The position numbers were made by a program, and so were the translations under genes. A stretch of DNA of 64,000 nt from DASQUK01 sp035697145 (GTDB lineage: Bacteria > Actinomycetota > Acidimicrobiia > Acidimicrobiales > VFJN01): contig DASSDL010000166.1 of NCBI GenBank assembly GCA_035697145.1, positions 14,773 to 78,772 of the forward strand. The letters are read 5' to 3'. The notes beneath the pieces were generated by a model, which saw only the letters and a program-made list of their open reading frames with translations, searched no databases and was not told the DNA's origin. Of the stretch, positions 9,350 through 17,633 are shown in pieces (position 1 is the first letter of the stretch; each line of letters opens with the position of its first letter).

Positions 9350-9701
9350 GCCGAGAATAGCGTTCTCCAGGATCAGAACGAAGCTTTGCTCACGCAAGAG
9401 GAATACATCGGGGCGCTGCCAGCCGTCGCCATCGTCCCGTTCTTCTTCGCCGGCTCGTTCTTCCCGATCAGCGCCCTGCCCCGCCGGGCTCACCGTCGTC
9501 GGCAAGCTGCTGCCCATCACTCACGTGCTCGCCCTGGTGCGCTACGGCCTGGTCGATCGCGACGGCAGCGGCCTCCACGACATCTGGGGCATGAGCAACA
9601 CCACCGCCATGGCGGCGCTCAGCCTCGGCGTGGTCGCGCTCTTCGCCGTGGCGCTCACGGCGACGGCAATGCGGACCTTCCGGCGCACCGCCGTCCGCTG
9701 A
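9350..9701 (+). pseudogene. 3' remnant of an ABC-2 type permease, frameshifted
   Basis: One frame encodes LLTQEEYIGALPAV then PFFFAGSFFPISALP, ending near 9479. The next frame continues directly with AGLTVVGKLLPITHVLALV, RYGLVDRDGSG and a final hydrophobic helix, ending at TGA 9699-9701. Together they reproduce the C-terminal third of a DrrB/NodJ-type permease (the FFPI..LP...PLTH..ALVRY pattern) with a single-base shift near 9480. The N-terminal membrane domain and the partner ATPase are missing, so this is a decayed gene. The left boundary is approximate. Confidence 0.7.
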
Positions 9702-9717
9702 GTCTCGGCCGGGTGGG

Positions 9718-9734
9718 TGCGCCGGTGAGGCGCA
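9718..9734. terminator. Short hairpin after ABC-2 remnant
   Basis: TGCGCC - GGTGA loop - GGCGCA forms a 6-bp stem between the remnant and the converging small membrane gene. It has no U-tract; weak candidate. Confidence 0.25.
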
Positions 9735-9744
9735 GTCCGCCGAG

Positions 9745-9927
9745 CTACCTGTAATCCGTCCGGGAGCCTGCCGCCCCTATGAGGCTCGAGACGAGTATGC
9801 CGAGTGGCAACGCGCCCCAGTACGACACGTTGGTCCCGATGTTCCCGAGGAACAGCATGAGCAGCCACGTCGCCGGGAACGTGGCGACGAGAAGCAGGAC
9901 CAAGCCGACGAACAGCGCAGCGATCAT
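9745..9927 (-). CDS. Small two-helix membrane protein
   Basis: A 60-residue protein with two hydrophobic segments (about residues 2-29 and 36-53) and a short basic tail. The ATG at 9927 is preceded by a consensus AGGAGG with 6-nt spacing, one of the strongest ribosome binding sites in the window, which supports real translation. It is divergent from the HTTM unit by about 115 bp. No family is recognised; it resembles YtxH/GlsB-sized inner-membrane stress peptides only in size. Confidence 0.65.
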   Translation of the reverse strand: MIAALFVGLVLLLVATFPATWLLMLFLGNIGTNVSYWGALPLGILVSSLIGAAGSRTDYR

Positions 9928-10042
9928 CTCCGACCTCCTACAGATGGTGCACGAGGCATAGCGGATCCAGCGCGCCAGGTGGTGGATCCACCTGGCGCCG
10001 AGCCTGTCGTCGTGGGGACCGCATCCGTGCCATGGTCTCGGT

Positions 10043-10489
10043 GTGGACTCCCGGGCGCGGGTCGTCGGTCGTCGGCTGTTGGTGGCGCTGGTCGTGATCG
10101 TGCAGTTGGGGCTGGTGGCGCGCGGCTACTGGTCCGCGCACAAGGAGTTCGCGTTCCAGATGTTCCCCGAGTCGAGCACCTGGCAGGCCGAGATCGTCAG
10201 GGTGACGACCGACGGAGCCCGAGTACCCGTCAACCAACCCTGGGCCGGGTACCGGTGGGACGAGTTGGTCACGGGGCGCGGGCTGGACAACCCGCAGCTC
10301 CGCCACCATGCGGACGCCGGGCTCGACAATCAGCTGGCCTTCCTGGACGCTGCCCTCGACTACGTGGCGGACAACACGCCTCGTGACGACGAGACCCGCT
10401 ATTTCGAGGCGACGGTCACGACCTGGCACAACACCGACGGGCGCGAGGTGACGGTGCTCCGCAGCGACGACCGGCCGGGCGCGACGTGA
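10043..10489 (+). CDS. Membrane-anchored protein, first gene of HTTM unit
   Basis: This 148-residue protein has a single N-terminal helix (about 11-28) after an Arg-rich start, then a soluble domain of about 115 residues, probably outside the membrane. Distinctive segments are KEFAFQMFPESSTWQAEIV, GARVPVNQPWAGYRW, RHHADAGLDNQLAFLDAAL and FEATVTTWHN. Its last bases overlap the GTG of the HTTM gene by 4 nt, so the two are translationally coupled. Function is unknown. The coupling suggests an accessory subunit of the HTTM protein. Confidence 0.75.
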   Translation: MDSRARVVGRRLLVALVVIVQLGLVARGYWSAHKEFAFQMFPESSTWQAEIVRVTTDGARVPVNQPWAGYRWDELVTGRGLDNPQLRHHADAGLDNQLAFLDAALDYVADNTPRDDETRYFEATVTTWHNTDGREVTVLRSDDRPGAT

Positions 10490-11700
10490 CCGCGACGGCC
10501 ACGACCGCCCCCGACCGACCAGCGAGCCTGCTCGACGCCCTCGACGGCCTGCTCGGGCGGCGGGTCAGCATGCGGTCGCTGGCGCTGCTGCGAGCTCTGA
10601 TCGGGCCGGTGGCGCTCCTGCACCTGCGCCCGTTCGTCGTCGATGCGATGAACGGCAGGATCTACCGCGACGCGTTTTACGAGCCTTACGCGTCGTGGTA
10701 CCCGGAGCCTCCCCGTGCCGTATACGGCGCCATGCTGGCCGTCGGCGTCGTCGCGGCGGTGGCGATGTCGGTGGGGTTCTGCACCCGGCTGGCGACGGGC
10801 GCGACCTTCGGCATCATCGCCTACAACCTGTTCCTGTCGACCACACATGTCCACAGCAACCGGGCCTATCTGGTGATCGTGCTGGCGGTGCTGACCGTGG
10901 CGCCATGCGGACGCGAGCTCTCCGCCGATGCCTGGATCCGGGCGCGGCGGGGGCGTCCTCCGCTCGACCCGCGCGCTCCGGCGTGGCCGCTGTGGCTGCT
11001 GAGGTTCGAGGCCGCCGTGGTCTACGGGGCCTCGGGTCTGAGCAAGCTCATCGACCCCGACTGGTTCGGCGGAACTGTCACGTGGCACCGGATCGTGCAG
11101 GTGCGTGACCGCTTGGACGCCTCGCCCCTCCCCGGGTGGGCCGTCTCGCTGCTCGCCGACCGGTCGTTCCACACCGTCGCGGCCAAGCTGATCGTGATCA
11201 CCGAGCTGTTCATCGCCATCGGGCTGTGGTGGCGGGCCACCCGCTACGCGGCGGTGTGGGTGGCGGTGTGCTTCCACGTCGCGATCGAGGTCTCGGTTTC
11301 GGTCCAGGTCTTCTCGTACCTGGCGATCGCAGCCCTCGTCATCTGGGCCGTGCCGTCGACCCGCGATCGGGTGGTCGTGATCGATCCGGGGAACCGAATG
11401 CACCGGCGCCTGGTACCCGTTGTCAGCGCCCTCGACTGGCTGGCCCGTTTTCGCCTGGTCGACGGCGTCACCGGCGCGCCCGTGACGCTCACCGACCGCG
11501 ATGGCACCGTGTCGAGGGGCACACCCGCGGTCGCCCGGGTGCTGAGCCGACTGCCGCTGACGGCCTGGTTCGCGCTGCCGACGTTGTTGCTACCCGCCGT
11601 TCGCCGCGCCCGTCGATCCCCGATCCCGGACCTGGTCGGCGACGCAGGCGACGACAACCGCGTCGATCGGCCCAACCTCGCCGCCAGCGGGCCACACTGA
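10486..11700 (+). CDS. HTTM-domain membrane protein (vitamin K gamma-carboxylase-like)
   Basis: A 404-residue polytopic protein with the HTTM fold shared with vitamin K-dependent gamma-glutamyl carboxylase. Diagnostic stretches are NLFLSTTHVHSNRAYLV, VLTVAPCGRELS and VVYGASGLSKLIDPDWFGG. The G-x-x-K...DW-x-G pattern in the last one resembles the region around the catalytic Lys of human GGCX (from memory). About six to eight membrane helices are followed by a polar tail of about 80 residues. GTG 10486 overlaps the upstream stop by 4 nt, and the next gene starts 2 nt after its stop. Bacterial HTTM proteins are mostly uncharacterised, so a carboxylase activity is only a possibility. Confidence 0.85.
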   Translation: MTATATTAPDRPASLLDALDGLLGRRVSMRSLALLRALIGPVALLHLRPFVVDAMNGRIYRDAFYEPYASWYPEPPRAVYGAMLAVGVVAAVAMSVGFCTRLATGATFGIIAYNLFLSTTHVHSNRAYLVIVLAVLTVAPCGRELSADAWIRARRGRPPLDPRAPAWPLWLLRFEAAVVYGASGLSKLIDPDWFGGTVTWHRIVQVRDRLDASPLPGWAVSLLADRSFHTVAAKLIVITELFIAIGLWWRATRYAAVWVAVCFHVAIEVSVSVQVFSYLAIAALVIWAVPSTRDRVVVIDPGNRMHRRLVPVVSALDWLARFRLVDGVTGAPVTLTDRDGTVSRGTPAVARVLSRLPLTAWFALPTLLLPAVRRARRSPIPDLVGDAGDDNRVDRPNLAASGPH

Positions 11701-11702
11701 CC

Positions 11703-13520
11703 ATGGCACGCAGAACGGACCGGCCGTGGGTGCGCGTCGCGCTCGCCGCCGCGGTCTTCGCGGGCACCGCCGTCGTAGTGTTCGGGGTGCTCTCGCCGCC
11801 CGAGCGCTGCCCGTCGGTCGAGGCGGCCGAGCTGCGCAGGTCGGCCACCGAGACCGTCGACTGGTTCACGCGCAACCAGCAACCCGACGGCACGTGGCTG
11901 TACCTGTACGATGCCGACAGCGACACGGCGGCCGCGGCCTACAACGTCGTCCGGCACATGGGAGCCGGCATGGGCCTCTACCAGGCGGCCTCCGAGGGCA
12001 TCCCCGGTGCGCTGGCGGTCGCCGACCGCGGTACCGCATGGGCGCTCGACCGGCTCGTCGAGCGTGACGACTGGGCCGCCCCCCGTTACCAGGGCGAGGT
12101 TTCGTCGGGGGCGGCGGCGCTGCTCGTGGCCGGCCTGGCCGAGCGGCGCGCGGCCACGGGCGACGATCGCCACGACGAGCTGCTCGCCCAGCTCGGCTGG
12201 TTCCTGCTGGGCCAGACCGAGCCCTCCGGTGCGGTGCTCGCCTTCTACGACCTCGGCGCCGGGCGTCCCGTGCCCGGTGCCTACTCGAAGTACTACACCG
12301 GGGAGACCTACTGGGCGCTGGCCCGCCTGCACCGCCTGTTCCCCGGCGGGCCCTGGGGCGACGCCGCTAGCCGCATTGGCTCCTACCTCGCCACGAGGCG
12401 CGACGTCGACGAGGACCTCTGGCCACCCATCCCCGACCACTGGGCCGCCTACGGCCTGGCGGAGACCGTCGCCTTCGAGGACCGCGGGGACGGTCAGCCG
12501 CTCACCGACGCCGAGCTGGCCTACGCGCGGCGCCAGGCGGGTTTGTTCGGCTCGCAGGTGCGATGGGTGAGCCAGCGGTTCGGGCCGTGGGGCGTTGTCG
12601 TCAGGGGCCCACACGTCCCCCGCGGTGGCGGGTACGGGGTGGTGGGGGAGGGCCTCACCGGCCTCTGGCGAGTGGCGGAGGCCGATCCTCGCCTTGCCGA
12701 CCTGCGCGCCCCTTTGGCCGAGCGGGCAACCTGCATCGCCGGGCTCGCGGTCCGGGAGCAATCCGACCCCGTCGAGGCCAATGACTCCGTGGCGCCCGCA
12801 CGGGTGCGAGGCGCGTGGTTCCGCGACGGTGAGACGCGCATGGACGACCAGCAGCACGCCCTGTCCGCTCTGCTGCGCACCGTGGCCATCGTCGACGCCG
12901 CGGCGGCCGGTGACTCCGCCACCGGCGGCACGGGATCGGTGGTGCCGTCGCGGCCCGCGCCGTCGGCCTGGCTCTGGCTGGTCGCCCTGGTCGCGGTGGC
13001 GAATTCTTGCCGGGTGGCGCTCGGCGTGCCTCGACGCGACCGATCCCGGCGAGACATCGCGGTGGTGGCGGCGCTCGGCGGGGTGGCGGGAGGGCTCGTC
13101 GTCTACCTCGTCTCCCTGGCGAGCGGTCCTCTCCTCGACGCCTTCGACGTCAGCGCGCCTGCGTTCCGGATCGCGGCGGGCGCGGTGGGGGCGATAGCGG
13201 GGGCGGTCGCGCTCGTGCGTCCCGCGCCCCCACCCGAGCCGGCGCTGCGCGGCCGGGGTGCGGCGTTGGTGCCGGTCGCCGTGCCGCTGGTCGCAGGCCC
13301 GGCCCTCGTCGTGCTGGCCCTGAGTGCACACGCCGACCGGGGTGCTGGCGTGGTGGCGCTGGCGCTGGCGATCGCCGTCGGCTTGTTCGCCATCGTCGCC
13401 ACCCGCGTGGGGGTGGACGGCGTCAGCGGCCGCACCCTCCGCTGGGCCACGCGGGCGACGGCCGCCGCGGCGGTGGTCGCCGCCGTGCTGCTCGTGGTAG
13501 ACGGGATCTTCGCCGTCTAA
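11703..13520 (+). CDS. Membrane-anchored alpha/alpha-toroid protein with C-terminal membrane domain
   Basis: A 605-residue protein with an N-terminal anchor (about 11-30); a helical domain (about 45-410) built of repeated helix pairs like terpenoid-cyclase/glycosidase (alpha/alpha)6 toroids (ETVDWFTRNQQPDGTWLYLYD, PGAYSKYYTGETYWALARL); and five or six membrane segments (about 420-600). The motifs QQPDGTW and KYYTGETYWAL recall prenyltransferase/squalene-cyclase-like and GH-type toroids, but no catalytic residue is certain. ATG 11703 follows the HTTM stop by 2 nt. It completes a co-transcribed trio. A role in modifying cell-envelope glycans, lipids or peptides is inference. Confidence 0.78.
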   Translation: MARRTDRPWVRVALAAAVFAGTAVVVFGVLSPPERCPSVEAAELRRSATETVDWFTRNQQPDGTWLYLYDADSDTAAAAYNVVRHMGAGMGLYQAASEGIPGALAVADRGTAWALDRLVERDDWAAPRYQGEVSSGAAALLVAGLAERRAATGDDRHDELLAQLGWFLLGQTEPSGAVLAFYDLGAGRPVPGAYSKYYTGETYWALARLHRLFPGGPWGDAASRIGSYLATRRDVDEDLWPPIPDHWAAYGLAETVAFEDRGDGQPLTDAELAYARRQAGLFGSQVRWVSQRFGPWGVVVRGPHVPRGGGYGVVGEGLTGLWRVAEADPRLADLRAPLAERATCIAGLAVREQSDPVEANDSVAPARVRGAWFRDGETRMDDQQHALSALLRTVAIVDAAAAGDSATGGTGSVVPSRPAPSAWLWLVALVAVANSCRVALGVPRRDRSRRDIAVVAALGGVAGGLVVYLVSLASGPLLDAFDVSAPAFRIAAGAVGAIAGAVALVRPAPPPEPALRGRGAALVPVAVPLVAGPALVVLALSAHADRGAGVVALALAIAVGLFAIVATRVGVDGVSGRTLRWATRATAAAAVVAAVLLVVDGIFAV

Positions 13521-13662
13521 CCGGTGGACCCTGGCGCCGACCTACTGACTCGCCTGGGCGGCGTCATGAACGCGTACGCGCGTCGTCCGTATCTGGGTGG
13601 GGTCAGATTGTGCCGGGCTAGAGTACGGGTCGTTTCAGGCGTTCCTTCGGTGGGGGGTGGCG

Positions 13663-14895
13663 ATGTCTCGCAAGATCGACTACCTGGTCTTCGACGCCGA
13701 CAACCACATGTACGAGACGACGGAGGCCTTCACCAAGTACCTGCCGCAGGCATACGAGGGCGTCGTCAAGTACGTGGAGGTCGACGGGCGGACCAAGATC
13801 GCGTTGAAGAACAAGATCAGCGAGTACATCCCCAACCCCACGTTCAACGTGGTCGCGCCGCCCGGAGCCCAGGAGCTCGAGTTCAAGCTGAAGAACCCGT
13901 CGTCTAAGACCCGGGCCAGCGACGGTGACATCGAGGTGGCGCCCCCGCCGAGGTACATCCCCTCGATCCCGGCCTTCTTCAACCCCGAGGACCGCGTCGT
14001 CCTCATGGACGAGCTCAGCATCGACCGGGCCATGATGTGGCCGACGTTGGCCAGCCTGCTCGAGGAGCGTCTCGCGGACGACCCGCAGGCCACGCACGCG
14101 GTCATCCACGCCCTCAACCGGTGGATGCACGAGCACTGGACCTTCGACTTCGAGGGTCGCATCTTCCCGACGCCGATCGTCACGCTGCCCATCCTCGACG
14201 AGGCCCTGCGTGAGCTCGATTGGGTGCTCGAACACGGCGCCCGCGCCATCCTCGTACGGCCCGCCCCGGTGCCCGACTACAACGGGCGCCGGCGCTCGTT
14301 CGCGCTCGAGGAGTTCGACCCGTTCTGGGAGCGGGTCCAGGCGTCGGGCGTGCTCATCGGCATGCACGCCTCTGACAGCGGGTTCCAGCGCTACCTCAAC
14401 GAGTGGGAGGGTCACGACGCCGAGTTCCTGCCGTTCGTGCGCCAGCGGTCCGCCTTCGCCGCGATCCTCGGTGCCGACCATCGCACCATCAGCGACGTCG
14501 TCGCCTCGATCATCGGGCACGGGCTCGCGACCCGCTTCCCCGACCTCCGGTTCGTCCCCGTCGAGAACGGCAGCGCCTGGGTCCGGCCCCTCGTGCACAA
14601 GCTCGAGGGGCTCTACGACCGGTCGCCCAGGCTGTTCGACGAGGATCCCATGGTGGCGTTCAAGCGGTCGATCTTCGTTCACCCGTTCCACGAGGAGGAC
14701 ACGGTCGGTCTCGTGAAGTTGCTCGGTGCAGACAACGTGGTGTTCGGCTCCGACTACCCGCACCCCGAGGGCCTGTTCGACCCCGTCACGTTCGTCGACG
14801 AGCTCGACGGGCTGCCCGAGGAGGACAAGCGCAAGGTCATGGGCGCGAACCTCGCGAGGCTCATAGGCGTCGATCCCGTGGCCAAGGCCGCCTGA
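13663..14895 (+). CDS. Amidohydrolase-2 family metal-dependent hydrolase
   Basis: A 410-residue TIM-barrel amidohydrolase of the type common in actinobacterial aromatic and steroid catabolism. Metal-site motifs are FDADNHMYE (about residue 8), GMHASDSG (about 235) and VFGSDYPHPEGL (about 365). The segment FVPVENGSAWV is also typical of the group. ATG 13663 follows a G-rich ribosome binding site. Members hydrolyse or decarboxylate substrates such as gamma-resorcylate-like acids; the substrate here is unknown. It is followed after 32 bp by an SDR on the same strand, so a two-step catabolic pair is likely. Confidence 0.85.
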   Translation: MSRKIDYLVFDADNHMYETTEAFTKYLPQAYEGVVKYVEVDGRTKIALKNKISEYIPNPTFNVVAPPGAQELEFKLKNPSSKTRASDGDIEVAPPPRYIPSIPAFFNPEDRVVLMDELSIDRAMMWPTLASLLEERLADDPQATHAVIHALNRWMHEHWTFDFEGRIFPTPIVTLPILDEALRELDWVLEHGARAILVRPAPVPDYNGRRRSFALEEFDPFWERVQASGVLIGMHASDSGFQRYLNEWEGHDAEFLPFVRQRSAFAAILGADHRTISDVVASIIGHGLATRFPDLRFVPVENGSAWVRPLVHKLEGLYDRSPRLFDEDPMVAFKRSIFVHPFHEEDTVGLVKLLGADNVVFGSDYPHPEGLFDPVTFVDELDGLPEEDKRKVMGANLARLIGVDPVAKAA

Positions 14896-14927
14896 CCGGC
14901 CCGCCGATCGTCGAGAAGGGAGTCCCG

Positions 14928-15818
14928 GTGGATCACGTCGAGCTCATGGCCGTGGCGCGCGATGTCGAGAGCATCGCCATCGATCCGACGGACATCCTGG
15001 TCACCGACCAGGTCGCGATCGTGACCGGGGGTGGCGGGGGCATTGGGCAGGGCGTGGCCCTGGGCTTGGCCCGCTTCGGTGCCGACGTCGCCGTGCTCGA
15101 CGTGTCCCCCGAGCGCTGCACCGCGACGCAGGCGGCGATCGAGCGCCTCGGGCGCCGCGCGCTGGGGATCCCATGCGACGTCATGGATGCCGACCAGATC
15201 CGCACGGCCGTCGCCGCCACGCTCGAGCAGCTCGGCCGCATCGACATCCTGGTGAACAACGCCGGCGGGGTGCGCGGCGGGCCGTTCCTCACCATGCCCG
15301 AGCGAAGCATGCGCCGGCATGTGGAGATCAACATGATCAGCTTGTTCGTGGCCACGCAGGAGGTCGCCCGGGCCATGATCGAAGCCGGCAATGGCGGCTC
15401 GATCGTCAACGTTGCCAGCATCGAAGCCTTTCGTGCGGCACCCATGTTCGCGGTGTACGCCGCCTGCAAGGCGGGCATGGCCAGCTTCACTCGGACCATG
15501 GCGTTGGAGCTGTCGGAGCACGGCATCAGGGTCAACTGCATCGCGCCCGACCACACCGTGACGCCCGGCTTGCGGGGCAATCTCACCGGCCCGGTCGACC
15601 CGAGCACATGGCCGGACTCGTCGGAGGACTGGTCCAAGGTGGTGCCGCTCGGCCGGGAGGGACTCGTCGAGGAGTGCGCCAGCACGGTGGTGTGGCTGTG
15701 CTCGAAGATGTCCGACTACGTCACGGGCGACACGATCCACGTCGACGGCGGCACGTGGGCTTCATCCGGGTGGCTGCGCGGCGACGGCGGTGGCTGGACA
15801 CTCCACCCCGAAATCTAG
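14928..15818 (+). CDS. SDR family oxidoreductase
   Basis: A 296-residue classical short-chain dehydrogenase/reductase with a 30-residue N-terminal extension. Cofactor loop TGGGGGIGQG is at about 34-43, NNAGG at about 110, catalytic Ser in NVASIEAF, and Tyr/Lys in VYAACKAG (about 175-180). The C terminus VTGDTIHVDGG is typical. GTG 14928 follows AGAAGGGAG. The conserved acidic residue after beta-strand 2 (LDVSPE) favours NAD(H) over NADP(H). It follows the amidohydrolase by 32 bp and probably acts in the same pathway. Confidence 0.88.
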   Translation: MDHVELMAVARDVESIAIDPTDILVTDQVAIVTGGGGGIGQGVALGLARFGADVAVLDVSPERCTATQAAIERLGRRALGIPCDVMDADQIRTAVAATLEQLGRIDILVNNAGGVRGGPFLTMPERSMRRHVEINMISLFVATQEVARAMIEAGNGGSIVNVASIEAFRAAPMFAVYAACKAGMASFTRTMALELSEHGIRVNCIAPDHTVTPGLRGNLTGPVDPSTWPDSSEDWSKVVPLGREGLVEECASTVVWLCSKMSDYVTGDTIHVDGGTWASSGWLRGDGGGWTLHPEI

Positions 15819-15836
15819 ACGCCGACCAACTATCGG

Positions 15837-16595
15837 TCACGGCTCGAGGAGGTTGGCCTCCAACGCGGCGAGGCTGTCCTCGCCCACACCGTTGGTCAGG
15901 AGGAATGCGGAAGCCGACCCGTGCCGGGCGCGCATCCACGCCAGCAGGGTTGGAATGGCGTCGCCGTGCATCTCGCGGACGGTGCTCGGCAGGTTCGCCA
16001 GGAAGGCGTAGTAGTCGGGCTCGTGGACCCGGAGATAGGCGTTCCGCGCCGCCCGCGACTCGCCCGTCAGCATGTAGTCGTCGACGATGTCCTCGTCCCG
16101 CACGCCGATGGCGCTCAGGAGGATCGCGGCCAGGATGCCGGTTCGATCCTTGCCGGCAGTGCAGTGGAACACCGCGGGAAGGGCGTCGGGCCCGGCCAGC
16201 AGGGCGACGGCGCTGCCGATCGCCCGCCGACCCTCGTCGGCCATGGAGATGTAGCCCTCACCCACTGACCGGGGCGACGCGTCCGGTGCGGTCTCGACCG
16301 GCCGCCTTGGCCCGCCTACCACGTCGATCATGGGCACGTGGTGCACGACGAGCCCGCTGTCGTGCCGGAAGCGCCCGTGGTCGTCCAACTCGTGTTGGGA
16401 GCGAAGGTCGATGACCGACCGCAGGCCCAGTTCGAGGAACAGGTCGAGGTCGGGACCGTCGAGCCGGTGCAGGGTGTCGGCCCGGTACAGCGTCTTCCAG
16501 CGCACCCGCCTGCCGTCGTCGGTCTCGTAGCCGCCGAGGTCGCGGAAGTTGAAGCAGCTGTCGAAGCGAATCAGGCGCTCGGCGAACGTCGTCAC
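15837..16595 (-). CDS. Tyrosine-protein phosphatase (DSP/PtpB-like)
   Basis: A 252-residue protein of the tyrosine/serine phosphatase family that includes mycobacterial PtpB. The N terminus NFRDLGGYETDDGRRVRW is characteristic. The P-loop HCTAGKDRTG holds His144, nucleophile Cys145 and Arg151 (the CX5R motif). The likely general-acid Asp lies in DGPDLDLF or in the EDIVDDY segment. GTG 16595 is set by a leaderless promoter 7 nt upstream. No signal peptide is seen, so it is probably cytosolic. The substrate is unknown and could be a phosphoprotein, phosphoinositide or small phosphate. Confidence 0.87.
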   Translation of the reverse strand: MTTFAERLIRFDSCFNFRDLGGYETDDGRRVRWKTLYRADTLHRLDGPDLDLFLELGLRSVIDLRSQHELDDHGRFRHDSGLVVHHVPMIDVVGGPRRPVETAPDASPRSVGEGYISMADEGRRAIGSAVALLAGPDALPAVFHCTAGKDRTGILAAILLSAIGVRDEDIVDDYMLTGESRAARNAYLRVHEPDYYAFLANLPSTVREMHGDAIPTLLAWMRARHGSASAFLLTNGVGEDSLAALEANLLEP

Positions 16596-16602
16596 GCCCG
16601 TC

Positions 16603-16608
16603 AAGCTA
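16603..16608 (-). promoter_or_regulatory. -10 element, leaderless promoter of phosphatase gene
   Basis: TAGCTT on the minus strand lies 7 nt before GTG 16595. It favours this start over longer in-frame versions. Confidence 0.55.
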
Positions 16609-16663
16609 CCGACGCCGGGTGATCGGGGGCCGAAGGCAGCGTGAACCCCGCGTGCACTAGGCA

Positions 16664-16753
16664 ATGGCCATGGAGACGCGCAAGATCGGCTCGCTGGACG
16701 TGTCCGTCGTTGGTCTCTGCACGAACCAACTGCTCGGCCGCGCGACACGATGA
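16664..16753 (+). pseudogene. 5' remnant of an aldo/keto reductase gene
   Basis: ATG 16664 (or 16670) opens 29 codons beginning MAMETRKIGSLDVSVVGL, which closely resembles the conserved first beta-strands of aldo/keto reductases. The frame then runs to a stop at 16751-16753 after QLLGRATR, overlapping the ATG of the thioesterase gene. The expected continuation of a ~300-residue barrel is absent. I read it as a truncated gene start that may now serve as a leader peptide for the thioesterase. Confidence 0.5.
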
Positions 16754-17586
16754 GCGACCTGCCCGACCTGCTGCAACTGACCGAGTTCGGCGAGCGGCGC
16801 TACCACGTCACCCAGCCGTCGGAGTCGCCCGAGGGTCGCGACGTGGTCTTCAGCGGGCAGCTGCTTGCACAGATGATCATGGCGTCGGATCACGCGGCGG
16901 GTGGAGCCAAGGATGTGCGGTCGGTTCACGCCGTCTTCGCACGGGCCGGCACGTACACCCGGCCCATCGAGCTCGAGGTCGAGTCGCTGCTAGTCGGTCG
17001 CACGTGGGCCAGCGACACCGTGACCGCCGTGCAGGCGGGGAGGCTGCTGAGCCGCGCCACCGTCCTCCTGAACGTCGTCGACGAGGACCTCATGCGCCAC
17101 GAGCCGCCGATGCCCCCCGTCCCGGGCCCCGCCGAGCTCGAGGTGGCACCCGGCCAGGCCTTCCCGGGCGCCGAGCTCAGGCCCGTGCCCGGCCAGCATG
17201 AGTTGGGCGGCGTGCCGGTGGACATGGCGTGGCACCGCTTCGAGCGACCCCTGGCGTCACAGGCGGGCAACCAGGCCGTGCTGATCTGGGCGACCTGCGG
17301 CAACATCATCGGTCTCGCCATGCGCCCCCACCGCGACCGCGCGCGCATCGAGGACGCTCACGCCGTGATCTCCACGGGAGTCATCGCGCACACGATGCAC
17401 TTCGTCGACCGGTTCGACGTCTCACAGTGGCTGCTGGTCCGTCACGAGGCCACCAAGGCCGCCACCGGCCGGGTGTACGGAGACGGCCGGGTGTTCGCCG
17501 AGGACGGCACCCTTGTGGCCACGTTTCACCAGGACGCCATGGCGAGGGCGCCGGCCGGGCCGCTGGATCCGAGGAGGTCCATGTAA
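16750..17586 (+). CDS. Acyl-CoA thioesterase II-like (TesB family, double hotdog)
   Basis: A 278-residue double-hotdog thioesterase that hydrolyses acyl-CoA to free acid and CoA. First hotdog: VVFSGQLLAQMIMASDHAAG and RSVHAVFARAGTYTRPIELEV. Second hotdog: HTMHFVDRFDVSQWLLVRHEA and VYGDGRVFAEDGTLVATFHQD. The conserved Asp of the TesB active site is likely in FVDRFDVSQW. ATG 16750 overlaps the stop of the upstream reductase remnant. It is followed after about 47 bp by an acyl-CoA ligase, so the two may set the balance between acid and CoA ester. Confidence 0.88.
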   Translation: MSDLPDLLQLTEFGERRYHVTQPSESPEGRDVVFSGQLLAQMIMASDHAAGGAKDVRSVHAVFARAGTYTRPIELEVESLLVGRTWASDTVTAVQAGRLLSRATVLLNVVDEDLMRHEPPMPPVPGPAELEVAPGQAFPGAELRPVPGQHELGGVPVDMAWHRFERPLASQAGNQAVLIWATCGNIIGLAMRPHRDRARIEDAHAVISTGVIAHTMHFVDRFDVSQWLLVRHEATKAATGRVYGDGRVFAEDGTLVATFHQDAMARAPAGPLDPRRSM

Positions 17587-17633
17587 CGGCGGGCCATAAT
17601 GGGTGCGCGCTCATTGGGGCGGGGGAAAGCACG

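Noticed and set aside
11244..13331. 695-codon minus-strand frame opposite the HTTM/toroid genes
   Set aside because: Composition-driven shadow; no domain, while the plus-strand genes have membrane helices and tight coupling.
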